Assembly (NCBI RefSeq): GCF_900455735.1
Contig: NZ_UAUI01000001.1
Location: forward strand, 558,001 to 622,000
DNA from: Rhodococcus wratislaviensis
Lineage (GTDB): Bacteria > Actinomycetota > Actinomycetes > Mycobacteriales > Mycobacteriaceae
Length of the DNA stretch: 64,000 bases
Direction of reading: 5' to 3'
Part shown: positions 17,620-26,392 of the stretch, in pieces
Layout: each line of letters starts with the position of its first letter
How positions within the stretch are numbered: the first letter of the stretch is position 1
The notes under the pieces: model-generated
Database searches by the model: none
Told to the model about the DNA's origin: nothing
Seen by the model: the letters and a program-made list of their open reading frames with translations, nothing else
Program-made: the position numbers and the translations under genes

Positions 17620-18120
17620 ATGACGATGAACGAAGTACACGAAAGCACGGAATTTCTCCCCGAGCACGCACCCCGCCTGGACTGGGCAAAGCTCGCACCC
17701 GAGGCATACAAAGCGATGATCCGTCTCGACACGGCCGCGAGGCAGGGCGTCGAACCGACGTTGCTCAACCTGGTCAAGATCCGCGCGTCCCAGATCAACC
17801 ACTGCGCCTTCTGCCTGGACATGCACAGCAAGGACGCGCTGGCCGCCGGCGAATCGGCGGAGCGCATCATCCAGCTCAACGCATGGACGGAGTCGCGGCA
17901 CTTCTACACGGCGAAGGAGATCGCGGCGATCGAACTGACCGAGGCGATCACCGTACTCACGGACGGATTCGTCCCGGACGAGGTGTACGCGAAGGCCGCG
18001 AGCGAGTTCGACGAGACCGAACTGGCCCGACTCATCGTTGCGATCGCGACGATCAACACGTGGAACCGTTTCGGCGTATCCACCCGATTGGTCCCCGGTC
18101 ACTACACGCCGGACTCCTGA
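17620..18120 (+). CDS. carboxymuconolactone decarboxylase / AhpD-like family protein
   Basis: 166 residues, all-helical. The signature is LLNLVKIRASQINHCAFCLDMHSKDAL, which includes the Cys-x-x-Cys pair and the following His of AhpD-like peroxidase or disulfide-relay proteins. Later INTWNRFGVSTRLVPG fits the alkylhydroperoxidase branch. It may act in peroxide defence or redox relay, under the divergent MocR regulator. The start is ATG 17620; a second ATG at 17626 is equally possible, and the ribosome site is weak for both. Confidence 0.9.
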   Translation: MTMNEVHESTEFLPEHAPRLDWAKLAPEAYKAMIRLDTAARQGVEPTLLNLVKIRASQINHCAFCLDMHSKDALAAGESAERIIQLNAWTESRHFYTAKEIAAIELTEAITVLTDGFVPDEVYAKAASEFDETELARLIVAIATINTWNRFGVSTRLVPGHYTPDS

Positions 18121-18279
18121 TTCACCGAGCGAGCGAACGCGACAGGGCTACCGGCGAACTCGCGGAGGGGCCTCGCGTCCGAATCCCGGTATCCGGGCGG
18201 GACAGTGTCCGAAAACAACCAGGACCTGCTGCCCGGATACGTCCGGAATCCCCTTTCGGCACACCGACACTAGGAGAAC

Positions 18280-19206
18280 ATGGTGAGTACCGCTTCGGCT
18301 CTTCCACGCCGGCAGCCACTGGCGCGTGCCGCCGACGAGTTCGCGCTCACCGTAGTCCTGCTGTTCCTCGCAGTGACTGTCGTCCGGTGGTTGCGTGATC
18401 CGGGCTCCGCCCTCTACATCGCCGACCTGGACGTCGCACTTGCCATCATCGGGGTTGTCAGCGGGATCATCCTCACCAGTCTGATGTTCAGCCCACCCGG
18501 CAAACGCGCTGGCGGGCACATGAATCCCGCCGTGACCATTGCCTTGTGGCTCATGAACGCCTTCCCTGGTCAAAGTGTTCCGCCCTACATACTCGCCCAA
18601 CTTGCGGGTTCAGCGGTGGGGACGGGGCTCGCGCGCCTGGTGTGGGGGCGTGCGGTCTCGTTCCCTCCTGTCGACTACGCCGCAATCAGGGCCGCGTCCA
18701 CCTGGCAGCCCGCGTCCGTCTTTCTCGCCGAGATGGGCTCGATGATGGTCCTGATCGTTGTCGTCGGGTTCTTCCTGACCCGTCCCGGTTGTGCACGCCT
18801 GCTGCCGTACGTCATCGGACTGTCAGTCGGGCTGGTCATCGCATTCCTCGGTCCCCGCAGCGGGGGATCGATCAACCCCGCCCGCCAGTTCGGTCCTGCT
18901 GCACTCTCTGGGCGCACGACCGATCTATGGATTTATCTGGTCGCACCGGTCCTGGGAGCGGTTCTCGGGGCGTCGGTCGACCACGCACTCAACCGGCGGT
19001 TCCGCACACGCCGTGCGCTCGTGACGATCCCCACTGCTTTCGTCCCCGACCTGCCGCAATCGCCGAGTGCTTCAGCTGCAGCTGTTCAGGGACCCTTCCC
19101 GGTGCGGAGATCCGTCTGCTCGCCACAAGCCATTTCGCGTTGGAGACGCATCGTCAAGCGATCGCCGACCTCGTGCGGGACGTCCTTCATCCATCGCATC
19201 CACTGA
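18280..19206 (+). CDS. aquaporin / MIP-family channel
   Basis: 308 residues with six membrane segments and both NPA half-helices: GGHMNPAVTIALW (about residue 85) and GGSINPARQFGPAAL (about residue 205). A water or small solute channel is expected; the residues around the second NPA (ARQ with Arg) are typical of MIP proteins. About 60 residues after the last membrane helix (from HALNRRFRTRR) have no family match and are basic and Ser/Pro-rich, so the reading frame may have lost its original stop. AGGAG lies very close to ATG 18280, and GTG 18283 is better spaced and may be used. Confidence 0.88.
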   Translation: MVSTASALPRRQPLARAADEFALTVVLLFLAVTVVRWLRDPGSALYIADLDVALAIIGVVSGIILTSLMFSPPGKRAGGHMNPAVTIALWLMNAFPGQSVPPYILAQLAGSAVGTGLARLVWGRAVSFPPVDYAAIRAASTWQPASVFLAEMGSMMVLIVVVGFFLTRPGCARLLPYVIGLSVGLVIAFLGPRSGGSINPARQFGPAALSGRTTDLWIYLVAPVLGAVLGASVDHALNRRFRTRRALVTIPTAFVPDLPQSPSASAAAVQGPFPVRRSVCSPQAISRWRRIVKRSPTSCGTSFIHRIH

Positions 19207-19293
19207 CCTCACAAGCTGGGACGTACCGATCCGCGTTCGCCCCGTTCCATTCTCGGCATCAGATGCCGGGAACAACTCAGAAAAGGGTTTGAC

Positions 19294-19593
19294 ATGAAGA
19301 ATCTTGCTCGTGGTGCACTGATCGCGGTTGCGGCCGTCACTGTCATCGGAGGGTTCGGCGCCGGCGCCGCGTCGGCACATCCGGCAGACGCTCTGGACAA
19401 TCTGGCATTGGTCCACCAGTCGTCGATCGACAACTCGTTCCCTCACCATCCTCACAACCCCATCGGCCCTCCCCGCGTCGGCCCCAACCCATTCGGTCAC
19501 GAGCGGGGAGGTCCAACAGAACGTCCCAGGTTCAACCCGTTCCAGTGGAGTATCTGTCCCGGCATTTCTCCTCAGAGCCATTGCGTCCCTTAA
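19294..19593 (+). CDS. small secreted protein, unknown function
   Basis: 99 residues. The N-terminus is a clear Sec signal peptide: basic MKNLARG, hydrophobic ALIAVAAVTVIGGFGAG and cleavage after AASA. The mature part is about 70 residues, rich in Pro, His and Asn (FPHHPHNPIGPPRVGPNPFG), with two Cys near the end (ICPGISPQSHC) that could form a disulfide. The His/Pro stretch could bind metal. AAGGG lies upstream of ATG 19294. No family is recognised; such short secreted proteins are common in this group. Confidence 0.75.
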   Translation: MKNLARGALIAVAAVTVIGGFGAGAASAHPADALDNLALVHQSSIDNSFPHHPHNPIGPPRVGPNPFGHERGGPTERPRFNPFQWSICPGISPQSHCVP

Positions 19594-19737
19594 AGGCCGC
19601 TGTGGTCGGCTGTCTATCGTGTTCCGGCCTGCACAGAGGCCCGCGCTTCCGAAAGGGCAGGTACCCGTATGACATCGTGCCGCGGTTGGCGGCGGCGGTT
19701 CAGTTCTAACTACAGTTTCGTATAGTCAGGAGTAATC

Positions 19738-20319
19738 ATGAAGATATTTCTTGCCGGCGCATCCGGCGTGATTGGGCAACGGCTGATTCCCCGGTTGATT
19801 CTGGCGGGGCACGTAGTCGGCGGCATGACGCGCTCGCCCAGCAAAACGGAGCTATTGAGCCACCTCGGTGCCGAACCGGTTCTTTGTGATGTCTTCGACC
19901 GGGAGGCTGTCATCCAGGCGGTTCGTGACTTCAGGCCGGACGTCATGCTGAACGAGCTGACCGATCTGCCGGATGATGCGGCCCAGATCAGTGAACACGC
20001 AGATCTGAACGCTCGCATCCGAACCGAGGGAACCCAGAATCTGATCGAGGCCGCGCGGCGGAGCGGGTCGCCGAAGATCCTGGCCCAAAGCGTCGCCTGG
20101 CAATTGCCTGATGGGCCCGACGCTCAGGCGGTCGCAGAATTGGAGCGTTCCGTTCTCGCCGAGGGTGGCGTTGTATTGCGCTATGGACAGTTCTACGGGC
20201 CCGGCACCTACAACGAGCAGAAACAACCTGAGGCGCCGCGGGTTCACATCGACCGAGCTGCCGAACGAACGGTAGAGGCGCTGGGCGAGCCAACGGGCGT
20301 CGTCGACATCATCGACTGA
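19738..20319 (+). CDS. NAD(P)-binding epimerase-like protein (short atypical SDR)
   Basis: 193 residues. The Rossmann start MKIFLAGASGVIGQRLIPRL has the GxxGxxG motif, followed by LNELTDLP, GTQNLIEAAR, AQSVAW and VVLRYGQFYGPGTY. The extended SDR fold normally runs past 300 residues. This short version ends HIDRAAERTVEALGEPTGVV and keeps the order of the longer one, so it seems a natural compact family. The YxxxK pair is not obvious, so catalysis is uncertain. AGGAG is well placed before ATG 19738. Confidence 0.85.
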   Translation: MKIFLAGASGVIGQRLIPRLILAGHVVGGMTRSPSKTELLSHLGAEPVLCDVFDREAVIQAVRDFRPDVMLNELTDLPDDAAQISEHADLNARIRTEGTQNLIEAARRSGSPKILAQSVAWQLPDGPDAQAVAELERSVLAEGGVVLRYGQFYGPGTYNEQKQPEAPRVHIDRAAERTVEALGEPTGVVDIID

Positions 20320-20675
20320 GCGCGCGACCGGGGTCCGGCTGACCATCGCGCTGTGGTGAATTCGGGGTAGTGAGGAGAAGTCGCGGCGATCATGTTCGGG
20401 TCGGCCGCGGATCGGTTGAACTGCGAACCCTGACGACACGAGTTCGAGCCCCCTGGCCGGCAACTCGAGGCCTCGGGTGATCGCGCCGCGGCCCCCGCTG
20501 TCAGCCTCACCAACTGCAGGCAGTCCACGACGATCAGACGCAGCTCCCACTGATCGTCGTCGAGGCAAAACGCGAACCAGGCCGGGCAGGCACCAGTCGA
20601 CGAACCCTAAGGGGTCGAGGTCGGCCAAGGGTTGTTCGTCGTGGACGAGCCGGCGCATCCTCTGACTCCCGCGGG
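20320..20675. other. 356 bp without an intact gene; likely decayed minus-strand gene
   Basis: The minus strand from 20658 reads MRRLVHDEQPLADLDPLGF and then, in another frame, WFAFCLDDDQWELRLIVVDC. This looks like one protein broken by a frameshift near 20590. I do not recognise the family. Confidence 0.3.
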
Positions 20676-21071
20676 TCACTTTCGCCAGAACAGGTGATGG
20701 TTTGCGCCGCTCGGACTGGGTACGACGTCGAGGTGGAATCGGTCGAGTAGCTCGTCGGGCGACTGCCAAAGTTGCAGTCCGGATCCGAGTTTCACCGGTG
20801 AGACCGCCACGTGCATGGTGTCGACGAGGTCGGCGTCGAGTCGGACGTCCTTGCCCTGAGCGGCCTCACGCGCCTGCTCGAGGACGGCACCCGGGTCACC
20901 GCCGACGAAGTGGAACGTGGTGTCGGAGAGGGTGAAGGAGGGACGCTTGTGGTGGGTCATGACGAACACCGGAGTGTCGAGGCCGAACGGACTCTCGAGG
21001 CTCTGTTGGTCACCGGCACCGATACCGTCACTCGAGACGTTGAAGTTCTGGACTCTCAGTAGCTGTTTCAC
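20676..21071 (-). CDS. DHFR-like (RibD C-terminal domain) protein with internal deletions
   Basis: 131 residues. Both ends match the dihydrofolate-reductase-like family closely: start LLRVQNFNVSSDGIGAG, then TPVFVMTHHKRPSFTLSDTT and the end FHLDVVPSPSGANHHLFWRK. Two pieces usual in the family are missing in frame. One is about 55-60 residues after SLESPFG; the other is the short Gly-Gly/Arg segment expected between GKDVRL and DADLVDTMHVAVSP, part of the NADPH site. The frame is kept, so a stable protein may be made, but cofactor binding is doubtful. It may be an early pseudogene. Confidence 0.8.
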   Translation of the reverse strand: MKQLLRVQNFNVSSDGIGAGDQQSLESPFGLDTPVFVMTHHKRPSFTLSDTTFHFVGGDPGAVLEQAREAAQGKDVRLDADLVDTMHVAVSPVKLGSGLQLWQSPDELLDRFHLDVVPSPSGANHHLFWRK

Positions 21072-21293
21072 TCGTTCTCCCGCACTCTTGACGACAGATG
21101 CAAAGGTTGAGAATTCCCGCGTCCGAGAAACTCATCGTGCGGCGCTCCAACGAACGCACCTCGCGGCGGACTGTCACCGAGGTGGCAACGAGCGCGAACG
21201 GACGGTGCTCGAAGGTAAGCTCGTCAACTCGGCAGTCCGTGATCACAGGACGCGCGGATGACCACGGGGGATCGCGAGGGAGGACGTATTCGA

Positions 21294-21998
21294 ATGCGAC
21301 GCGTCGTACGGGCCTTCTGGGGGCCGAGGCCGGAGCCGGTCGACACGCTGGCGGGACGGTGGCGGCAGACGTTGGAGCAAGTCACGGAGCTGCTGCCGAG
21401 GGCTGTGTCGCCGGTGCGAGGCGAGTGGCGGCAGGTTCACGCGTCGGGACCGGACACCGCCTGTACGCCGGACGAGCTGACGGCGATTCTTCTGGTCACT
21501 CAGGGGGCGGAAGCGTGGTCGGACCTGACGGGGACCGGGTTGCGGTTGGTATGTTCCGGGGAGGTCGGATGGGCGGTCGAACTCTCCGGCGTGGCCGGTG
21601 GCGCCCCGCAGTTTCTGCTGCAGTCACTGGTTTTGGCGGTCGACGCACCCGAGGGTGCGGTCGTACCCGAATCTGGACTGCTCGCGATGCTTGCGTCGGT
21701 GTGGGAACCGGACTTCGGCGACGTCAGCGACGACGCCATTCTCGATGCCCTCGAAGACGACGCCGGATTCACCGTCGGCGATCCGGTCGTCGGCCGGTTC
21801 GGCTTTCTGTGCGCGGCCCGCGCAGTCCTGGTACCCGACGGCCTGGAGGCGGTTCGCCAGGATATGCCGGGCAGCGGCGTGCTGCTGCACATCGCAGCGC
21901 CGGGCGACATCGACACGGTGGTTCACGTATACGGCCGGCTACGGGACACCGGGGCACTCGAGCCGTTGCCACGGCCGCTGGACCGGCCAACAATGTGA
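21294..21998 (+). CDS. Imm52-like protein
   Basis: 234 residues from ATG 21294, chosen because GGGAGGA lies about 9 bases upstream; an in-frame ATG at 21258 lacks such a site. The opening RAFWGPRPEPVDTLAGRW, the middle SVWEPDFGDVSDDAILDAL and the closing LRDTGALEPLPRPLDRPTM resemble the Imm52 family of predicted immunity proteins against secreted polymorphic toxins. No toxin gene is adjacent, so it would be an orphan immunity gene or have another role. No membrane segment or signal peptide is seen. The family call is from memory of its typical wording. Confidence 0.5.
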   Translation: MRRVVRAFWGPRPEPVDTLAGRWRQTLEQVTELLPRAVSPVRGEWRQVHASGPDTACTPDELTAILLVTQGAEAWSDLTGTGLRLVCSGEVGWAVELSGVAGGAPQFLLQSLVLAVDAPEGAVVPESGLLAMLASVWEPDFGDVSDDAILDALEDDAGFTVGDPVVGRFGFLCAARAVLVPDGLEAVRQDMPGSGVLLHIAAPGDIDTVVHVYGRLRDTGALEPLPRPLDRPTM

Positions 21999-22073
21999 GG
22001 TCGCGCGACACCGGCGGAGCCGACGTAGCCGGGATTCCGTCGGCGCCGTTGCGGAGGGTGGAGGTCGACGCGG

Positions 22074-23096
22074 TCAGGCGGCGCTCCGTTCAGCGACGGG
22101 TCGACGACGCAGACTCGGGGTCTGGATGGCGGGGGGCACGTACGCCTGGTCGAGCGTGCCGACGTCTGTGCCGGGCGGGACGATCTCGTCGATCCGGTCG
22201 AGGATGTCATCGGTGAGCGCGACATCGATGCCGGCGAGAAGGTCGTCGAGGTGACTCATCGTGCGCGGCCCGATGATCGCGCTGGTGACCCCCGGGTGAG
22301 CGATCGTGAACGCCATCGCGAGGTGTGTCATCGGCATTCCCGCGTCTTGTGCGAGCGGGATGAGCTGCTCGACGACGTCGAGGCGATGGGCGTCGCCGAG
22401 GTGTGTGAAGATTTTCGCACGGCGCAGGTCGTTGTGCTGCCCCTTGCGGACGCGGCCGGTGAGCAGCCCCTGCGCGAAGGGCCCCCAGACCAGCGTGCCC
22501 ATTCCGTAGCGCTGTGTGACAGGTAGCACCTCGCGTTCGATTGCCCGGTTGAGCAGCGAGTAGGGCGGTTGCTCGGTGCGGAACCGTTCCAGGCCACGCC
22601 GCTCAGCGACCCACTGCGCCTCGACGATGTCGGACGCGGGCATCGTGGACGTTCCGATCGCACGGACCTTGCCGCTGCGGATCAGGTCGGTGAGCGCCGA
22701 CAGGGTTTCCTCGATGTCAGTGGTCGGGTCCGGTCGCTGGATCTGGTACAGGTCGATGCGGTCGGTCTGCAGGCGGCGCAGCGAGTTCTCGACCGCGGTC
22801 ACGATCCAGCGCCGCGAGGCGCCCTGCTGGTTGGGGTCGTCCCCCATGGGGCGGCTCACCTTGGTCGTGAGGACGACGTTGTCACGACGCCCCTCGAGTG
22901 CCCGGCCCACGATCTCTTCCGAGTCTCCGTACGCATCGGCGGTATCGATGAAATTGATCCCCGCGTCCAGGGCCTTATGGATGATGCGGGCCGAGTCGTC
23001 GGGGTCGGGGTTGCCGATGGACGTGGCGAACATCAAGGTGCCGAGCGCGTAGGGGCTGACCTTGATCCCTGTTCGGCCGAGCGTGCGGTACTGCAT
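22074..23096 (-). CDS. aldo/keto reductase (general stress/YccK-like branch)
   Basis: 340 residues. Seen: MQYRTLGRTGIKVSPYALGT, the Asp/Tyr catalytic region FIDTADAYGDSEEIVGRAL, Lys in VVLTTKVSRPMG, the DLYQIQRPDP region where the usual catalytic His is replaced by Gln (normally YxxHxxD/P), and AIIGPRTMSHLDDLLAG at the NADP site. Replacement of that His is known in some AKR branches and may change substrate handling. GGAAGG lies upstream of ATG 23096. It is divergent from the XRE regulator, which probably controls it. Confidence 0.9.
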   Translation of the reverse strand: MQYRTLGRTGIKVSPYALGTLMFATSIGNPDPDDSARIIHKALDAGINFIDTADAYGDSEEIVGRALEGRRDNVVLTTKVSRPMGDDPNQQGASRRWIVTAVENSLRRLQTDRIDLYQIQRPDPTTDIEETLSALTDLIRSGKVRAIGTSTMPASDIVEAQWVAERRGLERFRTEQPPYSLLNRAIEREVLPVTQRYGMGTLVWGPFAQGLLTGRVRKGQHNDLRRAKIFTHLGDAHRLDVVEQLIPLAQDAGMPMTHLAMAFTIAHPGVTSAIIGPRTMSHLDDLLAGIDVALTDDILDRIDEIVPPGTDVGTLDQAYVPPAIQTPSLRRRPVAERSAA

Positions 23097-23296
23097 GTGT
23101 CCACACCTTCCTGGTGGGGTGATTCGGTTCCTGGGCGGCGCTCTGGGTGATCACCCTGGCGGGTCTGCGCCAGCACTCGCCGGGTTCGAGGTTCTGGCTT
23201 CCAGAGTGCGGCTATGTGGATGACGGCGGAAGGACGTCTCTATCCGGGGACCCGCCGTCCCTGGCTGCGTCCGCTGCCCGGGGCCATGATGGTGGC

Positions 23297-24139
23297 GTGG
23301 ACAGAACCGAGCTGGCCGATTTCCTTCGCCACTGCCGGACCCGACTCACGCCCGCCGTCGTGGGACTGCCTCAGGGCACTCGGCGCCGCACCCCGGGTTT
23401 GCGCCGCGAAGAGGTGGCGCAGCTTGCAGGGATGTCCGCCGACCACTACACGCGGCTGGAGCAGGCCAGGGGCTCACACCCGTCTCGCCAGATGCTCGCT
23501 GCCGTCGCCCGTGCGCTGAGGCTGACCAGCGATGAACGCGACCACCTCTTCCATCTGGCCGGTGAAGAGCCCTCGCGAGACCGGCCTGCCACCGAACACG
23601 TTCGCCCCGGCCTCCTCCTCGTCCTCGACCGTCTGGTCGACATCCCTGCTCAGGTGGTCAGCGATCGCGGCGACATCCTTGCGCAGAACGCCATGGCCAA
23701 AGCGCTCACCGGTGACGCATCGGCCCGCCCCCCAGCGGAGCGCAACGTCGTGTGGCGCTTTTTCACGGACCCGTCCGCGCGCGAGCTCTTCCCCGTCGAA
23801 GAACACGACAACGCCGCCCGGACGGCAGTAGCGGACTTGCGCGCCACGCTCGCCCGGCGCCCGGACGACGCACGGCTGGCGAAACTCGTCAGCGAACTCC
23901 GCGCCAGGAGTGAAGAATTCTCCGCCCTGTGGGACACCCACCACGTCGCCGTACGCCGCGCCGACACCAAGCGCTTCTTGCATCCAGCCGTCGGCCCACT
24001 GGAGCTGGACTGCGAGGTACTCCTCAGCCCCGAGCACGATCAGCGCCTGGTCGTCTACACCGCACGCCCGGGCAGCGAATCCCACGAGCGGCTCGAACTG
24101 CTACGCGTGGTGGGCTTGCAGGACCTGACCCGTGGCTGA
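23297..24139 (+). CDS. XRE-family regulator with MmyB-like sensor domain
   Basis: 280 residues. The N-terminal helix-turn-helix reads TPGLRREEVAQLAGMSADHYTRLEQ. The C-terminal MmyB-like ligand domain shows VWRFFTDPSARELFP, LWDTHHVAVRRADTKRFLHP and VGPLELDCEVL. Members regulate adjacent oxidoreductases. The GTG 23297 is the start, because homology begins at VDRTELADFLRHCRTRLTP; upstream sequence is not protein-like. It is divergent from the aldo-keto reductase, 200 bp away, its most likely target. A GyrI-like gene follows. Confidence 0.9.
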   Translation: MDRTELADFLRHCRTRLTPAVVGLPQGTRRRTPGLRREEVAQLAGMSADHYTRLEQARGSHPSRQMLAAVARALRLTSDERDHLFHLAGEEPSRDRPATEHVRPGLLLVLDRLVDIPAQVVSDRGDILAQNAMAKALTGDASARPPAERNVVWRFFTDPSARELFPVEEHDNAARTAVADLRATLARRPDDARLAKLVSELRARSEEFSALWDTHHVAVRRADTKRFLHPAVGPLELDCEVLLSPEHDQRLVVYTARPGSESHERLELLRVVGLQDLTRG

Positions 24140-24309
24140 GACGCCACCCGAGACAACGCCACATCTGCCGACGATGCCGCTGTTCGTCCGCTACGACGGC
24201 GAGGTACCCAGACCAAAGACGCCGGAACCGGCGCGTGAGGTGTTCTCATATCTATCGGGCCTCTCGGAGGCAGAAAGGTGGCGGCTCGCTACGCGAGTCC
24301 AGGTGCCCT

Positions 24310-24966
24310 ATGACGGACAAGCCCGACTTCAAGAAAACCCTCGATGCCTACCATGCTCCCCGAGGCGAGTTCCGGATCGTCGACGTGCCCGACATGCAAT
24401 ACCTGATGATCGACGGTCACGGCGACCCCAACACCTCACCGGCGTTCAGCGACGCCGTCGAAGCGCTCTACCCCCTCGCGTACAAGCTGAAGTTCGCAAG
24501 CAAGCGTGACCTCGGCCGCGACTACGTCGTCCCTCCGCTGGAGGGCTTGTGGTGGGCCGAGGACATGGACTCCTTCACCGCGGTGCGGGACAAGTCGCGA
24601 TGGGACTGGACAATGATGATCATGACCCCGAACTGGGTCGACGAGGCCATGTTCACCACCGCTGTCGAAAAGGCCGGTGCCAAGACCCGCCCGGCACGTC
24701 TCGACGACGTCCGACTCGAGGCGCTGAGCGAAGGGCGGTGTGTGCAGACACTGCACACCGGTTCCTTCGACGGCGAAGCAGTCGTGCTTGCACAAATGCA
24801 TGACGAGTTCATCCCCAGCAACGGACTGCGGTTGTCCGGCAAGCATCACGAGATCTACCTCAACGACTTCCGCAAGATCGCGCCCGAGAAGCAACGCACA
24901 CTCCTCAGACAGCCGATCACCACCAATCGCGGCTCCGACCAGCTAACGATCGACACCGAGACGTGA
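24310..24966 (+). CDS. GyrI-like small-molecule-binding domain protein
   Basis: 218 residues. Seen: FKKTLDAYHAPRGEFRIVDV, DMQYLMIDGHGDPN, LKFASKRDLGRDYVVPPLEGLWW, ALSEGRCVQTLHTGSFDGE and the late GKHHEIYLNDFRK. This is the stand-alone GyrI-like (SHS2/SRPBCC-independent) type that often sits beside regulators and may bind or hydrolyse a small ligand. The Glu/Trp pocket of the family is visible. ATG 24310 has AGGTG close upstream. It lies 170 bp after the XRE gene with no terminator seen, so co-transcription is possible. Confidence 0.88.
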   Translation: MTDKPDFKKTLDAYHAPRGEFRIVDVPDMQYLMIDGHGDPNTSPAFSDAVEALYPLAYKLKFASKRDLGRDYVVPPLEGLWWAEDMDSFTAVRDKSRWDWTMMIMTPNWVDEAMFTTAVEKAGAKTRPARLDDVRLEALSEGRCVQTLHTGSFDGEAVVLAQMHDEFIPSNGLRLSGKHHEIYLNDFRKIAPEKQRTLLRQPITTNRGSDQLTIDTET

Positions 24967-25092
24967 TGCACTCCGCGGGTCCGTCGCCAAGGACGGCGGC
25001 GCCTTCGCGTAGTCGCGCACTCGTTCGGCACCCGTCGACCAGGTCGGTGGTGGAAACGTCGGTGTCGCGGCTCTGAGGGATGCTCAGTCCTG

Positions 25093-25998
25093 TCAGTGCA
25101 GCAACCCCGAAGCGAACAGCCCCGTCCGTAGTGCCTCGTACTCGCCGTCGTCGAGGGCAAGCAGTGGGGACCTCACGGTTCTGTTCTGCAGCACACCGAG
25201 CAGTTGCAGCGCCCCCTTTACGGTCGTCGCGCCGTAATTGGGGACACCCATGACCGCACGCAAGGCCGGCTGAAGACGGGCATTGATTTCCCGTGCGGTG
25301 TGGACGTCTCCCGCGAAGAATGCGTCAATCATCGTGCGGATCTCGTCACCTGCCACGTGACCGAGAACAGAGACAACTCCGCACGCCCCATACGCCAAGA
25401 AACCCAGAGTGAGGCTGTCGTCTCCCGAGTAGACCGCAAAGCCCAATTCGCGCAGCATGATCGCCTGAGTGGGGTCTCCAGCGGCATCCTTCACTGCGAC
25501 CACGGACGGCCAATCCGCCATCGCCTCGAATGTCGACGGTGCCAGCTTGGTACCGGCCCGGCCGGGAATGTCGTAGACCATGACAGGAGCATCGACTGCA
25601 TCCACTACGTACCGGAAGTGCTGCAGTACACCGCCCTGGCTCGGCTTGTTGTAGTACGGCGTCACCAGCAGCAGCCCGTCGGCACCGTGCGTGACAGCCT
25701 GCCTCGCCAATTCCAGCGTGTGCCGTGTGTCGTTCGTTCCCACCCCGGCAACGATCTTCGCGCGGTCGCCCACCGCATCCTTGACCACTCGCAGAATCCG
25801 ACCATCCTCGGAGGTGGTGGTCGTCGCCGCCTCACCGGTCGTTCCCGAGACGACAAGTCCGTCGTGTCCATGATCGACTAGATGTATGGCGATCCGGGCA
25901 GTCGCCTCCTCATCGATCTCGCCATCCACGGTGAACGCCGTAGCCATCGCGGTAAGAACGCGCCCGAACGGAGCCACCGGCGCTGACGAAACGGTCAT
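25093..25998 (-). CDS. dihydrodipicolinate synthase/N-acetylneuraminate lyase-family protein (DapA-like)
   Basis: 301 residues, a TIM barrel. Seen: the carboxylate-binding GLVVSGTTGEAATTT, the Tyr region LLLVTPYYNKPSQGG with catalytic Tyr, VYDIPGRAGTKL and the Schiff-base Lys in VVAVKDAAGD. These fit 4-hydroxy-tetrahydrodipicolinate synthase closely. Whether it is the lysine-pathway enzyme or a catabolic paralogue cannot be settled: no other dap gene is nearby, and the chromosomal context is mixed, so a second copy is plausible. The start ATG 25998 is placed by homology; an upstream extension is unlikely. Confidence 0.9.
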   Translation of the reverse strand: MTVSSAPVAPFGRVLTAMATAFTVDGEIDEEATARIAIHLVDHGHDGLVVSGTTGEAATTTTSEDGRILRVVKDAVGDRAKIVAGVGTNDTRHTLELARQAVTHGADGLLLVTPYYNKPSQGGVLQHFRYVVDAVDAPVMVYDIPGRAGTKLAPSTFEAMADWPSVVAVKDAAGDPTQAIMLRELGFAVYSGDDSLTLGFLAYGACGVVSVLGHVAGDEIRTMIDAFFAGDVHTAREINARLQPALRAVMGVPNYGATTVKGALQLLGVLQNRTVRSPLLALDDGEYEALRTGLFASGLLH

Positions 25999-26050
25999 CG
26001 CCCCAGTGTATGCGCGACGAACCGGCGACAACCCTGACGGGACTGATGTT

Positions 26051-26131
26051 TCACTCGTCACCATCCATGGCGGCACGGGCGACAGCCCGGCCCAGTCGTT
26101 CTACGAGGTCGGCATGCAGCTGATCAGTCAT
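26051..26131 (-). pseudogene. GntR-like gene start, cut after 26 residues, with overlapping upstream remnant
   Basis: ATG 26131 gives MTDQLHADLVERLGRAVARA and a stop at 26051. The wording matches the first helix of FCD-type GntR regulators. Its ATG overlaps the stop of an upstream open stretch (about 26240-26132, ending GHSVRVFLETDQ) in a TGATG arrangement. That is typical of translational coupling, so this was once part of an operon. The rest of the regulator is missing. The other part of 25999-26392 holds nothing recognisable. Confidence 0.4.
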
Positions 26132-26140
26132 CACTGATCA
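26121..26140. promoter_or_regulatory. perfect palindrome TGATCAGT-CATC-ACTGATCA
   Basis: 8-bp perfect arms with a 4-bp centre, 123 bp upstream of the DapA-like start and overlapping the truncated GntR start. It is a candidate operator. Confidence 0.4.
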
Positions 26141-26392
26141 GTCTCCAGGAAAACCCGCACCGAGTGGCCCATTCGTGCCTCCGCGACCCGTTCCGATTTC
26201 AGAGCCGCGAGGACGTCTCCGAATTGCGCAGAGCCAATGAGATATTGACGCAGCTGGACCGTTCGTCGCGGCAACGGACCCCGACCACCACAACACACCC
26301 GAGCACCCCGATCAACCGCCCGTGGCCGCACCCCGCGGAACCAGATCACCCATCGGACGGTTGAGGTCCGCAATGCCGGGTACCCACCGGTC

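Noticed and set aside
24132..24509. Small frame overlapping the end of the XRE gene and the GyrI-like gene
   Set aside because: After about 60 residues it only shadows the GyrI-like frame; the unique part has no recognisable features.
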